NCBI RefSeq assembly: GCF_001441615.1
Contig: NZ_LAXJ01000027.1
Span: 49,060-113,059, forward strand
DNA length: 64,000 nt
Direction: 5' to 3'
DNA from: Roseovarius atlanticus
GTDB taxonomy: Bacteria; Pseudomonadota; Alphaproteobacteria; Rhodobacterales; Rhodobacteraceae
How positions within the stretch are numbered: position 1 is the first letter of the stretch; each line of letters opens with the position of its first letter. Both the position numbers and the translations under genes were made by a program. Positions 35,363 to 46,385 of the stretch are shown piece after piece. A model generated the notes under the pieces. It had not been told where the DNA came from, ran no database searches, and was given only the letters and a program-made list of their open reading frames with translations.

Positions 35363-36163
35363 TCAGCCGCCCCAGATATAGACCGCGGCGAAAAGGAACA
35401 GCCACACCACGTCGACGAAGTGCCAGTACCAGGCGGCGGCCTCGAACCCGATGTGTTTTTCGGGGGTAAAGTGCCCCCGCATCACCCGCATCAGGCAGAC
35501 GAACAGGAAGATCGTGCCGATCACCACGTGCGCCCCGTGAAAGCCGGTCGCCATGAAGAAGTTCGCGCCATAGATGTTGCCGGAGAATCCGAAAGCCGCG
35601 TGACTGTATTCATAGGCCTGCAACCCGGTAAAGATCACCCCCAGGGCGATGGCGATGGTCAGGCCCCACTTGACGTCGTCGCGGTTGTTCTCGTGCACCA
35701 GCGCGTGGTGCGCCCAAGTCGCGGCCATGCCCGAACACAGCAGGATCAGCGTGTTGATCAGCGGCAGGTGCCAGGGGTCGAACGTCTCGATCCCCGCCGG
35801 CGGCCAGACGCCATCGGTAATGGGGGACATCTCGCCCATCGGATAGATGGCGTGCTTGAAGAAACTCCAAAACCAGGCGGCAAAGAACATGACCTCGGAC
35901 ATGATGAACATGATGAAGCCATAGCGCAGCCCGATCCGCACCACCGGTGTATGGTCGCCCGCCTGGCTTTCCTTGATCGTGTCGGCCCACCAGCCGAACA
36001 TCACATAGGCGACGCCCACGAAGCCGGCCAGCAGCATCCAGGGTCCGCTGCCGTGGAAAAAGAGAACGGCGCCGAACAGCATGACGAACCCGGCCAATGC
36101 GCCCAGCAGGGGCCAGATTGAGGGGTTCAGAATGTGGTAATCGTGATTTTTTTCATGTGCCAT
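35363..36163 (-). CDS. ctaE: Cytochrome c oxidase subunit III
   Basis: 266 residues, seven hydrophobic helices. Family features: N-terminal [50 protein letters not shown] and the C-terminal [20 protein letters not shown] followed by [16 protein letters not shown]. Part of the aa3-type oxidase in the inner membrane. 26 nt downstream of ctaG. Confidence 0.97.
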   Translation of the reverse strand: MAHEKNHDYHILNPSIWPLLGALAGFVMLFGAVLFFHGSGPWMLLAGFVGVAYVMFGWWADTIKESQAGDHTPVVRIGLRYGFIMFIMSEVMFFAAWFWSFFKHAIYPMGEMSPITDGVWPPAGIETFDPWHLPLINTLILLCSGMAATWAHHALVHENNRDDVKWGLTIAIALGVIFTGLQAYEYSHAAFGFSGNIYGANFFMATGFHGAHVVIGTIFLFVCLMRVMRGHFTPEKHIGFEAAAWYWHFVDVVWLFLFAAVYIWGG

Positions 36164-36189
36164 CTGGCTTGGTCCCTCGTCGGTGGCTC

Positions 36190-36777
36190 TTAGTTCACGG
36201 TATTATCAGGTGTCTCGCCCTTGTCGAGCGCGGCCTGCGTTTCGTCTTCGGGCAACTCGATCTCGTAGAACGTATAGCCCAGTGTGATGGTCTTGGTGTA
36301 CTTCGCATCGCGGTCGTCGACAATCTCGGGATCGACGAAAAACGTCACCGGCATCTGCACACGCTCGCCCGGCTGCAACACCTGCTGTTCAAAGCAGAAG
36401 CAGTCGATCTTGGTGAAAAACCCGCCCGCCTCGAAGGGTGTGACGTTATAGCTGGCAGATCCCGCGACCGGCTTGTCGGTGGGGTTGTAGGCCTCGTAGA
36501 AAGCCAGACCGGTCTCTCCGATGCGAATCTCCATCTCGCGCTGCACCGGTTTGAACTCCCACGGAAAGCCGCGCTCGTTGCTGGCGTCGAACCGAACCTT
36601 GATCGTGCGGTCCAAAATCTCGTCCGAACCCAGATCGGCCACGTTGGTCTCGCCGCCGTAACCCGTAACCCGGCAGAACCAATCGTAAAGCGGCACCGAC
36701 GCCCAGGCCAGCGCGCCCATCGTGACACCCACGGCCACCAGCCGCATCACCGTCTTGGTGTTTTGGTCCATCGCCAT
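36190..36777 (-). CDS. ctaG: Cytochrome c oxidase assembly protein CtaG/Cox11
   Basis: 195 residues. One N-terminal membrane helix ([20 protein letters not shown]) and a periplasmic domain that delivers copper to the CuB site. The copper-binding C-F-C-F motif is in [27 protein letters not shown] just after the helix is the family signature. Its ATG overlaps the stop of the small upstream gene by 1 nt. Confidence 0.96.
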   Translation of the reverse strand: MAMDQNTKTVMRLVAVGVTMGALAWASVPLYDWFCRVTGYGGETNVADLGSDEILDRTIKVRFDASNERGFPWEFKPVQREMEIRIGETGLAFYEAYNPTDKPVAGSASYNVTPFEAGGFFTKIDCFCFEQQVLQPGERVQMPVTFFVDPEIVDDRDAKYTKTITLGYTFYEIELPEDETQAALDKGETPDNTVN

Positions 36778-36935
36778 CAGCTTGCCTCCTCGGTCGTCAC
36801 CGCGAAATCGTCGTCAGACACCTTGGCAATGGTCAGCCCGAAGACCAGTGCCACAAACGCGACCAGCACCAGACCAAGGCCCAGGTTGCGCGAAAAGCGG
36901 CGCTTGTGCATTTCATGTTGGCGCGACAGCGACAT
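36777..36935 (-). CDS. Small one-TM protein in the cta operon (CoxF-like)
   Basis: 52 residues. It has a basic N-terminus ([12 protein letters not shown]), one membrane helix (about 19-37, [20 protein letters not shown]) and an acidic C-terminus. It starts 3 nt after the ctaB stop and its TGA overlaps the ctaG ATG (TGATG). A short gene in this exact place is seen in other Rhodobacterales oxidase clusters, sometimes called CoxF. Function in oxidase assembly is inferred from position only. Confidence 0.8.
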   Translation of the reverse strand: MSLSRQHEMHKRRFSRNLGLGLVLVAFVALVFGLTIAKVSDDDFAVTTEEAS

Positions 36936-36938
36936 GGC

Positions 36939-37886
36939 TCACCACCCTCCCAGGCCGTAGGGCGCCAGCAGCGCCTCGGCGGCAATCGCGCCGAAATGCG
37001 CGAACAGGTACAGCAGCGACGCCTTGAAGAACTTGCGCTCGGCCAGGTATTTGTCGGCCTCCGCCGCCGTCTCGTCGCGACGCACGATGTCCACCGCGCC
37101 TTTCAGGAAATTGAGGTTCAGCACCACGGCGACCGCCAGGTAAAGCGGACCGCCCACGCTGGTAAAGCCCAGCCCGATGGCCAGTGCCGCCAACAGCACG
37201 GTGTAGACAAGGATGTGCACCCGGGTCGACCGGCGGCCGTGGGTCACGGTCAGCATCGGCACCTGCGCGTTGTCGTAATCCATCTTGGTGAACAGCGCCA
37301 AGGCCCAGAAATGCGGCGGCGTCCACATGAAGGTCAGGCAGAACATCAGCACCGCCTCGATCGAAACCGAGCCCGTCGCGGCGGCCCAGCCGATCATCGG
37401 GGGGAAGGCGCCGGCCGCGCCACCGATCACGATATTCTGCGGCGTCCAGCGTTTCAGCCACATGGTGTAGATCACGACATAAAAGAAAATCGTAAAGGCC
37501 AGCAGGCCCGCGGCCAGAAGGTTCGTCGCCAGCCCTAGCATCACGACCGAGAAGCCCGACAGCGCCATGCCGAAGGCGAACGCCTCGTCCCGCGTCACTT
37601 TGCCTGCCGGGATGGGCCGCTTGGCGGTGCGTTTCATCACCGCGTCCATGTCGGCATCCCACCACATGTTCAGCGCGCCCGACGCGCCGCCGCCCACGGC
37701 GATGAACAGGATCGCGGCAAAGCCGACAACCGGGTGTACGGAGACTGGCGCGGCGATCAGGCCGACAAAGGCGGTGAATACCACCAGCGTCATCACGCGC
37801 GGCTTCAGCAGCGCGAAGAAATCGCCGAAGGTGGCCTCGTCCTCAAAGCCCTGTACCTTGGTGGTGCTGAGACTTGCGTCGCTCAT
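36939..37886 (-). CDS. ctaB: Protoheme IX farnesyltransferase (heme O synthase)
   Basis: 315 residues, UbiA-type polytopic enzyme. Adds the farnesyl tail to heme b to make heme o. The Asp-rich motif N-M-W-W-D-A-D-M-D and the loop D-x-x-M-x-R-T-x-x-R-P are present (MKRTAKRPIPAG), and MWTPPHFWALALF is the second conserved block. The start MSDASLSTTKVQG was chosen over an in-frame ATG 54 nt upstream. Between ctaC and the CoxF-like small gene. Confidence 0.97.
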   Translation of the reverse strand: MSDASLSTTKVQGFEDEATFGDFFALLKPRVMTLVVFTAFVGLIAAPVSVHPVVGFAAILFIAVGGGASGALNMWWDADMDAVMKRTAKRPIPAGKVTRDEAFAFGMALSGFSVVMLGLATNLLAAGLLAFTIFFYVVIYTMWLKRWTPQNIVIGGAAGAFPPMIGWAAATGSVSIEAVLMFCLTFMWTPPHFWALALFTKMDYDNAQVPMLTVTHGRRSTRVHILVYTVLLAALAIGLGFTSVGGPLYLAVAVVLNLNFLKGAVDIVRRDETAAEADKYLAERKFFKASLLYLFAHFGAIAAEALLAPYGLGGW

Positions 37887-37971
37887 GTCGTCTCCGAAAC
37901 ACGGGATGCGCCCGGGGGCGCATCCTGCGGGGGATGGCATGGGGCGCGCGTGCTGCGCACCCCGGCTGTCT

Positions 37972-38871
37972 TTACTCGGCGGCGGCCAGCTTCACCCGGT
38001 TGGGCAGCGTCGACGGGTCGCCGGCGTATTCCTCGATCGCACCTTCCAGCCACGCGTCGTATTCTTCCTGGCTGACGACCTTGACCGTGATCGGCATATA
38101 GGCGTGTGCCTGGCCGCACAGCTCGGAACACTGGCCGAAATAGACGCCTTCCTTCTCGGCGGTGAACCACAGTTGCGCGATCCGGCCCGGAACGGCGTCC
38201 TGCTTCACGCCGAAGGCGGGAATGGTCCAGCTGTGGATCACGTCCGCGCCGGTGACCTGCATCACGACGGTCTGGCCCACGGGCACGACGACGGCGGTGT
38301 CGGTCGCCAGCAGGAACTCGTCCTCCGAATACCCGGCCTCTTCCAGTTGCGCGCGCACGTCGTCGGTCAGGCGGTTGTCGCCGCCCGTTGCCGGTGCGCC
38401 GATCATGTAGCTGTCGAAGGCAAAGTCATGATCCATGTATTCATAGCCCCAGTACCACTGGTACCCGGTGACCTTGATATTCACGTCGCCTTCGGGGATT
38501 TCCTGCTGCTTGAACAGCACCGGCAGCGAGAACGCCGCGATGAAGACCAGGATCACGATCGGCACAACGGTCCACGCCACCTCGATGGGCGAGTTGTGGG
38601 TAAAGCTTGCCGGTTTCGGGTTGGCTTTCGCATTGTAGCGCACGATGCAATAGCCCAGCAGGCCGCAGACGAAAATGGTGATCGCCGTGATGATCACCAG
38701 CACCATGCCGTCCAGCCATTGCAGGTCGCGCGCCAGTTCCGTGGCAGCCGGTTGAAAGCCAATGCCGCCCTGTTCAGGCTTGCCGATGATTTCCAGATTG
38801 TCCTGTGCCATCGCCGGAAGCGCCGTTGCGGCGGCCATCACGGACGCCAGAAAGCTGGTGAATTTGCGCAT
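37972..38871 (-). CDS. ctaC: Cytochrome c oxidase subunit II
   Basis: 299 residues. Signal peptide [20 protein letters not shown], two membrane helices (about 50-70 and 95-115), then the periplasmic cupredoxin domain. CuA ligands are visible as the His in [13 protein letters not shown] and C-x3-C-x3-H-x2-M in [15 protein letters not shown]. The aromatic patch [11 protein letters not shown] for electron entry is present. First gene of the operon; a CAGGGTG site precedes the ATG. Divergent from tldD with a 194-nt shared promoter region. Confidence 0.97.
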   Translation of the reverse strand: MRKFTSFLASVMAAATALPAMAQDNLEIIGKPEQGGIGFQPAATELARDLQWLDGMVLVIITAITIFVCGLLGYCIVRYNAKANPKPASFTHNSPIEVAWTVVPIVILVFIAAFSLPVLFKQQEIPEGDVNIKVTGYQWYWGYEYMDHDFAFDSYMIGAPATGGDNRLTDDVRAQLEEAGYSEDEFLLATDTAVVVPVGQTVVMQVTGADVIHSWTIPAFGVKQDAVPGRIAQLWFTAEKEGVYFGQCSELCGQAHAYMPITVKVVSQEEYDAWLEGAIEEYAGDPSTLPNRVKLAAAE

Positions 38872-39065
38872 GTTGCACCCTGATCCCGTTAGTTCGGTTT
38901 TGTCTTCAGCAGAACGTTCCAGGGCGAATGCCATGGAATCCCGTTGTTCGCGCCGTAAATAACAATATTCTGACGGGGCGTACAAGGAAATGCGTTGCGG
39001 CAAACGGACGCTTTTGAAACCGTTAAAATATTGGCGTTTCAGCGGCCCCAAGCAGGAGCAGGCAG

Positions 39066-40493
<1,428 letters not shown>

Positions 40494-40518
40494 GCCCGCA
40501 GAACCCATGCCAACGCTC

Positions 40519-40706
40519 TTTCGCGCGGAATCAAGGCGCGGCCCTGCCGTGCCGCCGCGCGATCGCCAGACCGCCCCCCGGGCTGGCGATTGGGTGCCGT
40601 TGGCGCTTCGCTCAGAGGCCTTGCGGATATGGCTGCCATAAACCGCGCAGAACGGTCGGCGGGTCGCCACCCCGCGGTCTGGCAATCGCGCGACGAGGCC
40701 TGAACG
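40519..40706. repeat. Dispersed palindromic repeat, copy 2 (about 190 bp)
   Basis: Second copy of the element at 31111-31341, in the 271-nt gap between tldD and a methyltransferase gene. It lacks the ~40-bp insertion of copy 1. Its ends are long imperfect inverted repeats: CGCGCGATCGCCAGACCGC near 40556-40574 against GCGGTCTGGCAATCGCGCG near 40674-40692. Confidence 0.75.
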
Positions 40707-40764
40707 TTTCTGCTGAGGTCGCCCTTCCAAACAGCGCGGAAACCATTATCAATCAATACAGCAC

Positions 40765-41583
40765 ATGACCGACCCGACTCAAACCCTCGACACAGACGCC
40801 CTCCGCGCCTTCGGCAATGACGTCGATTTCGGCCGCACCGCCAGCGACTATGCCACCCATCGCGCGGGGTTCCCGCCCGCCTTTTTCGACCTTCTGACGG
40901 ACCGCGGCTGGGCCGGTCCCGGCCAGACCGACATCGACCTTGGGTGCGGCACCGGTACAGTCGCGCGCGGACTGGCGGCGCGGGGGCTGAAAGTCACCGG
41001 CATCGACCCCGCGCAGCCGCTTCTGGACGAGGCCCGCAGGCTAGACAGCGCGGCAGGCGTCGACGTGACCTACACAACAGGCACGGCCGAGGCGACGGGC
41101 CTGCCCCCGGCTTCCGCCGATCTCGTCACGGCGGGCCAGTGCTGGCACTGGTTCGACCGTCCCGCCGCCGCCGCAGAGGTTTCGCGCCTCCTGCGCCCCG
41201 GCGGACGGGCCGTGATCGCCCATTTCGACTGGCTGCCGCTGCCCGGCAACGTGGTCGCGGCGACCGAGGCGCTCATCCTGCAATACAACCCTCGCTGGGC
41301 GGGCGCGGGCGGCACCGGCATCTATCCCGCGTGGTTGGCCGATCTGGCACAGGCGGACTTCACCGCATTGGAAACCGCGTCCTTCGATCTCTTCCAGCCC
41401 TACACTCACACCGCCTGGCGCGGCCGCATCAGGGCCAGCGCGGGCGTCGCCGCGTCGCTCGACGCAGACGCCACGGCGCGATTCGACGCTGACCTCGCCG
41501 CCCTGCTGGCGCGCGCCTTCCCCGACGACCCGCTGAAGGTGCCGCACCGGGTCTGGATGGCGACCGGCGTGCTGAAGACCTGA
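40765..41583 (+). CDS. SAM-dependent methyltransferase
   Basis: 272 residues. Motif I DIDLGCGTGTVARGLAARG near residues 56-74, then VTGIDPAQPLLDEAR, post-I TAEATGLPPASADLVTAGQC and a motif III-like LLRPGGRAVIAHFDW. Methyltransferase type 11/25 pattern; substrate unknown. The N-terminal DVDFGRTASDYATHRAGFP is common to a Rhodobacterales group. No strong ribosome site. Confidence 0.85.
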   Translation: MTDPTQTLDTDALRAFGNDVDFGRTASDYATHRAGFPPAFFDLLTDRGWAGPGQTDIDLGCGTGTVARGLAARGLKVTGIDPAQPLLDEARRLDSAAGVDVTYTTGTAEATGLPPASADLVTAGQCWHWFDRPAAAAEVSRLLRPGGRAVIAHFDWLPLPGNVVAATEALILQYNPRWAGAGGTGIYPAWLADLAQADFTALETASFDLFQPYTHTAWRGRIRASAGVAASLDADATARFDADLAALLARAFPDDPLKVPHRVWMATGVLKT

Positions 41584-41750
41584 CACCAAAAGGCGGATTT
41601 GCCTGCAAAAGCGAGTCCGCCGGCAGAATTTCTTGATCAGAACCAATCCGTTACGCCTGGAATCAAAATTACTTCAACCGGCAGGGGTTTGGTTTACCGC
41701 CTATTAACCAACCGCGCGTATCAATGATCCTGCAACCAGGCGAAGTCACG

Positions 41751-42893
41751 ATGCCCGAGGAACTACATCCTTCCACTCACCCCCAACTCCCACCCACCAC
41801 GGAAGATGATCGGGTCGCGTGGCTTCGTCTGTTGCGCTCTCGCCGGGTCGGCCCTGCGACGTTTCACAGGCTGATGCAGGAACACGGCAGCGCCCAGGCC
41901 GCGCTCGAGGCGTTGCCCGAGGTCGCCCGTGCGGCAGGGGTCGAGAAATACACCCCCTGCCCTATTGGTGTGGCCGAGGCAGAGCTGAAGGCCGGGGCCG
42001 CCCTCGGCGCAAGGCTCATATTCATCGGCACGCCCGACTATCCCGCGCTTCTGGCCGAGACCTCCGATGCGCCGCCCTTTCTCTGGGCCGTCGGCGACGG
42101 CGCAGAGCTGCTGCACCGTCCCATGGTGGCGCTCGTCGGCGCCCGCAACGCCTCGTCGCTGGGCCTGCGCATGGCCAAGGCGCTGGCCGGCGCACTGTCC
42201 GAAAAGGGGCATGTGGTGGTTTCGGGCCTCGCGCGCGGCATCGACACGGCGGCGCATATGGCCGCTCTGGGCCCCGGCACCCTTGCCGTGGTCGCCGGCG
42301 GCGTCGACGTGATGTACCCCGCCGAGAACACCAAGCTGGCCGAGGATATCGCCCACACCGGCCTGCGCCTCTCGGAACAGCCCATCGGCACGGTCCCGCA
42401 GGCGCGCCACTTTCCGGCTCGCAACCGCATCATCAGCGGCCTCGTGCAGGCCGTCGTGGTGGTCGAGGCCGCGGCCAGGTCCGGCTCGCTCATCACCGCG
42501 CGCACCGCGCTCGACCAGGGCCGCGACGTGCTGGCGGTGCCCGGCCATCCCTTCGATGCCCGCGCCGCAGGCTGCAACATGCTCATTCGCGACGGCGCGA
42601 CGCTGGTGCGCAACGCCGACGACGTGCTGGCCGCCCTGCCCGCCCCCGCCGAACCGGCCCCGACGCCGCAGCCCGACCTGCCGCTGGCATCGCCGCCCGA
42701 AAGACGCAGCCTGAGGGAAACCGCCCGGCTGCACATCGATATTCTCGACCGTCTCGGCCCCTCTCCGCTGGCCGAGGACCAGCTGATCCGTGACCTCGCC
42801 GCCCCCGCATCACAGGTCACTCCGGTACTCACCGACCTGGAGGTCGACGGCAAGATCCGGCGCCACCCCGGCGGTCTTGTCTCGCTCAGCTGA
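41751..42893 (+). CDS. dprA: DNA-processing protein DprA
   Basis: 380 residues. Loads RecA on incoming single-stranded DNA during natural transformation. Rossmann-type core with VALVGARNASSLGLRMA, SGLARGIDTAAHMAAL, TLAVVAGGVDVMYPAEN, FPARNRIISGL and AARSGSLITARTALDQGRDV. A C-terminal winged-helix DML1-like domain follows (about residues 320-380). The start at 41751 has an AGGCGA site; an ATG 27 nt earlier has none. Suggests competence capacity, though no other com genes are in view. Confidence 0.93.
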   Translation: MPEELHPSTHPQLPPTTEDDRVAWLRLLRSRRVGPATFHRLMQEHGSAQAALEALPEVARAAGVEKYTPCPIGVAEAELKAGAALGARLIFIGTPDYPALLAETSDAPPFLWAVGDGAELLHRPMVALVGARNASSLGLRMAKALAGALSEKGHVVVSGLARGIDTAAHMAALGPGTLAVVAGGVDVMYPAENTKLAEDIAHTGLRLSEQPIGTVPQARHFPARNRIISGLVQAVVVVEAAARSGSLITARTALDQGRDVLAVPGHPFDARAAGCNMLIRDGATLVRNADDVLAALPAPAEPAPTPQPDLPLASPPERRSLRETARLHIDILDRLGPSPLAEDQLIRDLAAPASQVTPVLTDLEVDGKIRRHPGGLVSLS

Positions 42894-43018
42894 CGAAACG
42901 CGGCCGGCGCGCCACCGCGTCGGGCTGCATTGACAATCCCCCTGCACACACCACATGTTGCGCCGCCATGGGGCCGGGCCGAGTCGTCCGCCCCCGTTTT
43001 CAGAGCGTAGGAGTGTTC

Positions 43019-45538
43019 ATGCCAGTCGTTGTTGTCGAATCCCCGGCCAAGGCCAAGACGATCAACAAGTACCTGGGCAAGGACTATACCGTGTTGGCCT
43101 CCTACGGCCACGTGCGCGACCTTCCGGCCAAGAACGGCTCGGTCGATCCTGACCAGGATTTCGAGATGACCTGGGAGGTCGGCAATGACAGCAAGAAACA
43201 CATCAAGGCCATCGCCGACGCGCTGAAGGACGACAATTCGTTGATCCTCGCCACCGACCCCGACCGCGAGGGCGAGGCTATCAGCTGGCACCTGGAAGAG
43301 GCCCTGCGCAAGCGCCGCGCCATCAAGAAGGACACCGACGTCAAGCGCGTCGTCTTCAACGCCATCACCAAGACCGCCGTCACCGAGGCCATGCAGAACC
43401 CGCGCGACGTGGACGGCCCGCTGGTCGAGGCCTATCTCGCCCGTCGTGCGCTCGATTACCTCGTGGGCTTCAACCTGTCGCCCGTCCTCTGGCGCAAATT
43501 GCCCGGCGCACGCAGCGCCGGCCGGGTGCAATCGGTCTGCCTGCGCCTCATTGTCGAGCGCGAGATGGAGATCGAGGCGTTCAATCCCCGCGAATACTGG
43601 AGCGTCAAGGCGCTTCTGACCACGCCCCGGGGCCAGGAATTCGAGGCCCGTCTGGTCAGCCTCGCCGGCGACAAGCTCGACAAGTACGACCTGGAAAACG
43701 CCACGCAGGCCGAAATGGCCCAGCAGGCCGTTCAAAGCCGCGACCTCACCGTCACAAGCGTCGAGGCCAAGCCCGGCAGCCGCAACCCCAGCCCGCCTTT
43801 CATGACCTCGACCCTGCAACAGGAGGCCAGCCGCAAGTTCGGCATGGGCGCACGGCAATGCATGAGCGCGGCCCAGCGCCTCTATGAGGCGGGACACATT
43901 ACCTATATGCGGACCGACGGCATCGACATGGCCCCCGAGGCCGTCGAGGCCGCCCGCGACGCCATCGGCGAACGCTTCGGCAAGGACTACGTGCCGTCCA
44001 GCCCCCGCATCTACAAGAACAAGGCCAAGAACGCGCAGGAAGCGCACGAATGCATCCGCCCCACCGAGATGACGCGCGACGTCGACAGCCTCAAACTCAG
44101 CGAGCCGGACCAGCGCAAGCTCTATGACCTGATCTGGAAGCGCACCCTGGCCTGCCAGATGGAAGGCGCGCGGCTTGAACGCACCACGGTCGAAATCGGC
44201 TCGAAGGACGGCCAGGTCGGCCTGCGCGCCACGGGCCAGGTCGTGCTCTTCGACGGGTTCCTGCGCGTCTACGAGGAAGGCCGCGACGACGTGGTCGTCG
44301 ATGACGACGACAAGCGCCTGCCGCAGATGTCCGAGGGTGACAAGACCGCCAAGAAATCCGTCACGCCCGAGCAGCATTTCACCCAGCCGCCGCCCCGCTA
44401 TACCGAGGCGACGCTGGTCAAACAGATGGAAGAGCTCGGCATCGGCCGTCCTTCGACCTATGCCAGCATCGTCACCACCATCCAGGAGCGTGAATATGTC
44501 CGCAAGGACAAGAACCGCCTGATCCCCGAGGACAAGGGCCGGATCGTCACCGTTTTCCTGCTCAATTTCTTCCGCAAATACGTGGGCTACGAATTCACCG
44601 CCAACCTCGAGGAAGAGCTGGACGTCATCTCGGCCGGCGACGCCGACTACAAAAAGGTGCTGGCGGATTTCTGGCGCGATTTCCACTCCGCGATCGAGGA
44701 AGCGTCGGAGCTGCGCATCGCCGAGGTGCTGGATGTGCTGGACGACGCTCTGGCCCCGCAACTCTATCCCCCGCGCGAGGACGGCTCCGATCCGCGCATC
44801 TGCCCAAAATGCGGCGAGGGGCGTCTGCACCTCAAGACGTCGCGCACCGGCGGCTTCGTCGGCTGCGGCAACTATCCCGAATGCACCTATACCCGCCCCA
44901 TCGCGGGCGAGGGCGCCGAGGGCGACGAGCGCCTGCTGGGAGAGGACCAGGGTGACGAGATCTGGCTCAAGTCGGGCCGCTTCGGCCCCTATGTGCAGCG
45001 CGGCGAACCGACGCCCGACAACAAGAAGCCGCCGCGCGCGTCGCTGCCCAAGGGCTGGGACAAGGACGAGATGACGCTGGAAAAGGCGCTGACACTCCTC
45101 AGCCTGCCGCGCATCGTGGGGACCCATCCCGACGGCGGCGAGGTGAAATCGAACTTCGGCCGTTTCGGGCCTTACGTCATGCACCAGGCCGAGGACGAGG
45201 CGAAACCCGTCTACGTGAACCTCAAGGATCCTGCGGACGTGTTCGAGATCGGCATGAACCGCGCCGTGGAACTTCTGGCTGAGAAACGCGCCAATCCGGG
45301 TCGTGGCCGGGGACGCACCGCCGCCAAACCGCTCAAGGAACTGGGCGAGCATCCCGAGGGCGGCGGACCCGTCAATGTCATGGAAGGCCGTTATGGGCCC
45401 TACGTGAAATGGGACAAGGTCAACGCCACTCTGCCCAAGGACGTGGAGCCGGCCAACGTGACCATGGACATGGCGGTGGAGCTGATCGCCGAGAAAGCCT
45501 CGAAAAAAGGTAAGGGCCGCGCCAAGAAGAAGGCCTAG
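43019..45538 (+). CDS. topA: DNA topoisomerase I
   Basis: 839 residues. Relaxes negative supercoils. TOPRIM domain MPVVVVESPAKAKTINKYLG at the N-terminus with the DPDREGEAISWH acidic motif. The catalytic tyrosine Y296 lies in ITYMRTDGIDM. One C-terminal zinc ribbon (CPKCGEGRLHLKTSRTGGF, then C-x4-C in GCGNYPEC) and several topo C-terminal repeats (GRFGPYV three times) are followed by a Lys-rich tail. The GAG ribosome site precedes ATG 43019. The long antisense open frame over it is an artefact. Confidence 0.97.
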   Translation: MPVVVVESPAKAKTINKYLGKDYTVLASYGHVRDLPAKNGSVDPDQDFEMTWEVGNDSKKHIKAIADALKDDNSLILATDPDREGEAISWHLEEALRKRRAIKKDTDVKRVVFNAITKTAVTEAMQNPRDVDGPLVEAYLARRALDYLVGFNLSPVLWRKLPGARSAGRVQSVCLRLIVEREMEIEAFNPREYWSVKALLTTPRGQEFEARLVSLAGDKLDKYDLENATQAEMAQQAVQSRDLTVTSVEAKPGSRNPSPPFMTSTLQQEASRKFGMGARQCMSAAQRLYEAGHITYMRTDGIDMAPEAVEAARDAIGERFGKDYVPSSPRIYKNKAKNAQEAHECIRPTEMTRDVDSLKLSEPDQRKLYDLIWKRTLACQMEGARLERTTVEIGSKDGQVGLRATGQVVLFDGFLRVYEEGRDDVVVDDDDKRLPQMSEGDKTAKKSVTPEQHFTQPPPRYTEATLVKQMEELGIGRPSTYASIVTTIQEREYVRKDKNRLIPEDKGRIVTVFLLNFFRKYVGYEFTANLEEELDVISAGDADYKKVLADFWRDFHSAIEEASELRIAEVLDVLDDALAPQLYPPREDGSDPRICPKCGEGRLHLKTSRTGGFVGCGNYPECTYTRPIAGEGAEGDERLLGEDQGDEIWLKSGRFGPYVQRGEPTPDNKKPPRASLPKGWDKDEMTLEKALTLLSLPRIVGTHPDGGEVKSNFGRFGPYVMHQAEDEAKPVYVNLKDPADVFEIGMNRAVELLAEKRANPGRGRGRTAAKPLKELGEHPEGGGPVNVMEGRYGPYVKWDKVNATLPKDVEPANVTMDMAVELIAEKASKKGKGRAKKKA

Positions 45539-45548
45539 GCCCTCGCAA

Positions 45549-46385
45549 TTAGTTCGACGCCAGGGTCAGCGCACACGCGTCGGAAATCAGTTCCGGTCGC
45601 GTCTTGCACAGACCGCTGGCCACCTGGAACGCCGCCAGCACCTTGGGCACGTAATCCCGCGTCTCGGCATAGGGCGGCACGCCTGCGTGCTTTTTCACCG
45701 CGTTCTCGCCCGCGTTGTAGCCCGCCAGCGCCAGCACGGCGTCGCCGCGGAACTCCTTCATCAGCCAGTCCAGATAGGCGACCCCGCCGTTGATATTCTG
45801 CCCCGCCTGCATCGAATCGGCGACACCGAAGCGTTCCGCCGTGGCCGGGATCAGCTGCATCAGCCCCTGCGCGCCCGCGCCGCTGACCGCGTCCGTGCGC
45901 CCGCCCGACTCGACCGAGATCACCGCCAGCACCAGCGCCGGCGACACTTCGGTCCCGATCGTGGCGCGCAGGATGTCGGCACCGTGGGTGCGGGCGATCT
46001 CCTGCATGTGCTGCAACCGCGGCCCCTTGACCGACGCACCGCCCGGCCCGTCGCGCAGGCTCTCGAACGCCAGGCGCAACCGATCCGGCCCGCTGGCCGT
46101 GTCGTCGGTGGGCACTTTCGTCCAGAACCAGCCATAGGCGGCGGTGACGCTCGGCACCACCGGAATGTCGGCTCCGGCATCGTCACCCGCCTTGGACTTG
46201 CCCGTGGGTTTCAGATGGGCCTGGTCCTCGGGGTCGATCTGCACCGTGATCAGCTTGCCGCCGCCTTTCTTGGGTGGCTTGCCTTTCTTGAAGGTGAACT
46301 CGGGAAAGGGCGGCGGATCGCCGGCGTGAACGGGGAGTGCACACGCCAGGCACACGCCAAGGGCGAGAAATCGATTGAATCGCAT
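45549..46385 (-). CDS. Lytic transglycosylase, SLT domain
   Basis: 278 residues. Signal peptide MRFNRFLALGVCLACALPVH, then a Lys/Pro linker and a C-terminal goose-lysozyme-like SLT domain. The catalytic Glu lies in VISVESGGRTDAVSGAGAQG, then LMQLIPATAERFG, and the AYLDWLMKEF and ALAGYNAGENAVKKH blocks. Cleaves peptidoglycan in the periplasm; its location just upstream of the Tad pilus locus (divergent) could help wall passage of the pilus, an inference. Start chosen at the signal peptide. Confidence 0.92.
   Translation of the reverse strand: MRFNRFLALGVCLACALPVHAGDPPPFPEFTFKKGKPPKKGGGKLITVQIDPEDQAHLKPTGKSKAGDDAGADIPVVPSVTAAYGWFWTKVPTDDTASGPDRLRLAFESLRDGPGGASVKGPRLQHMQEIARTHGADILRATIGTEVSPALVLAVISVESGGRTDAVSGAGAQGLMQLIPATAERFGVADSMQAGQNINGGVAYLDWLMKEFRGDAVLALAGYNAGENAVKKHAGVPPYAETRDYVPKVLAAFQVASGLCKTRPELISDACALTLASN

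Noticed and set aside
42038..45352. Very long open frame (1104 codons) antisense to dprA and topA
   Set aside because: It is the mirror frame of two well-supported genes in GC-rich DNA; composition is His/Val/Gly/Asp-rich with no domain, and there is no ribosome site.
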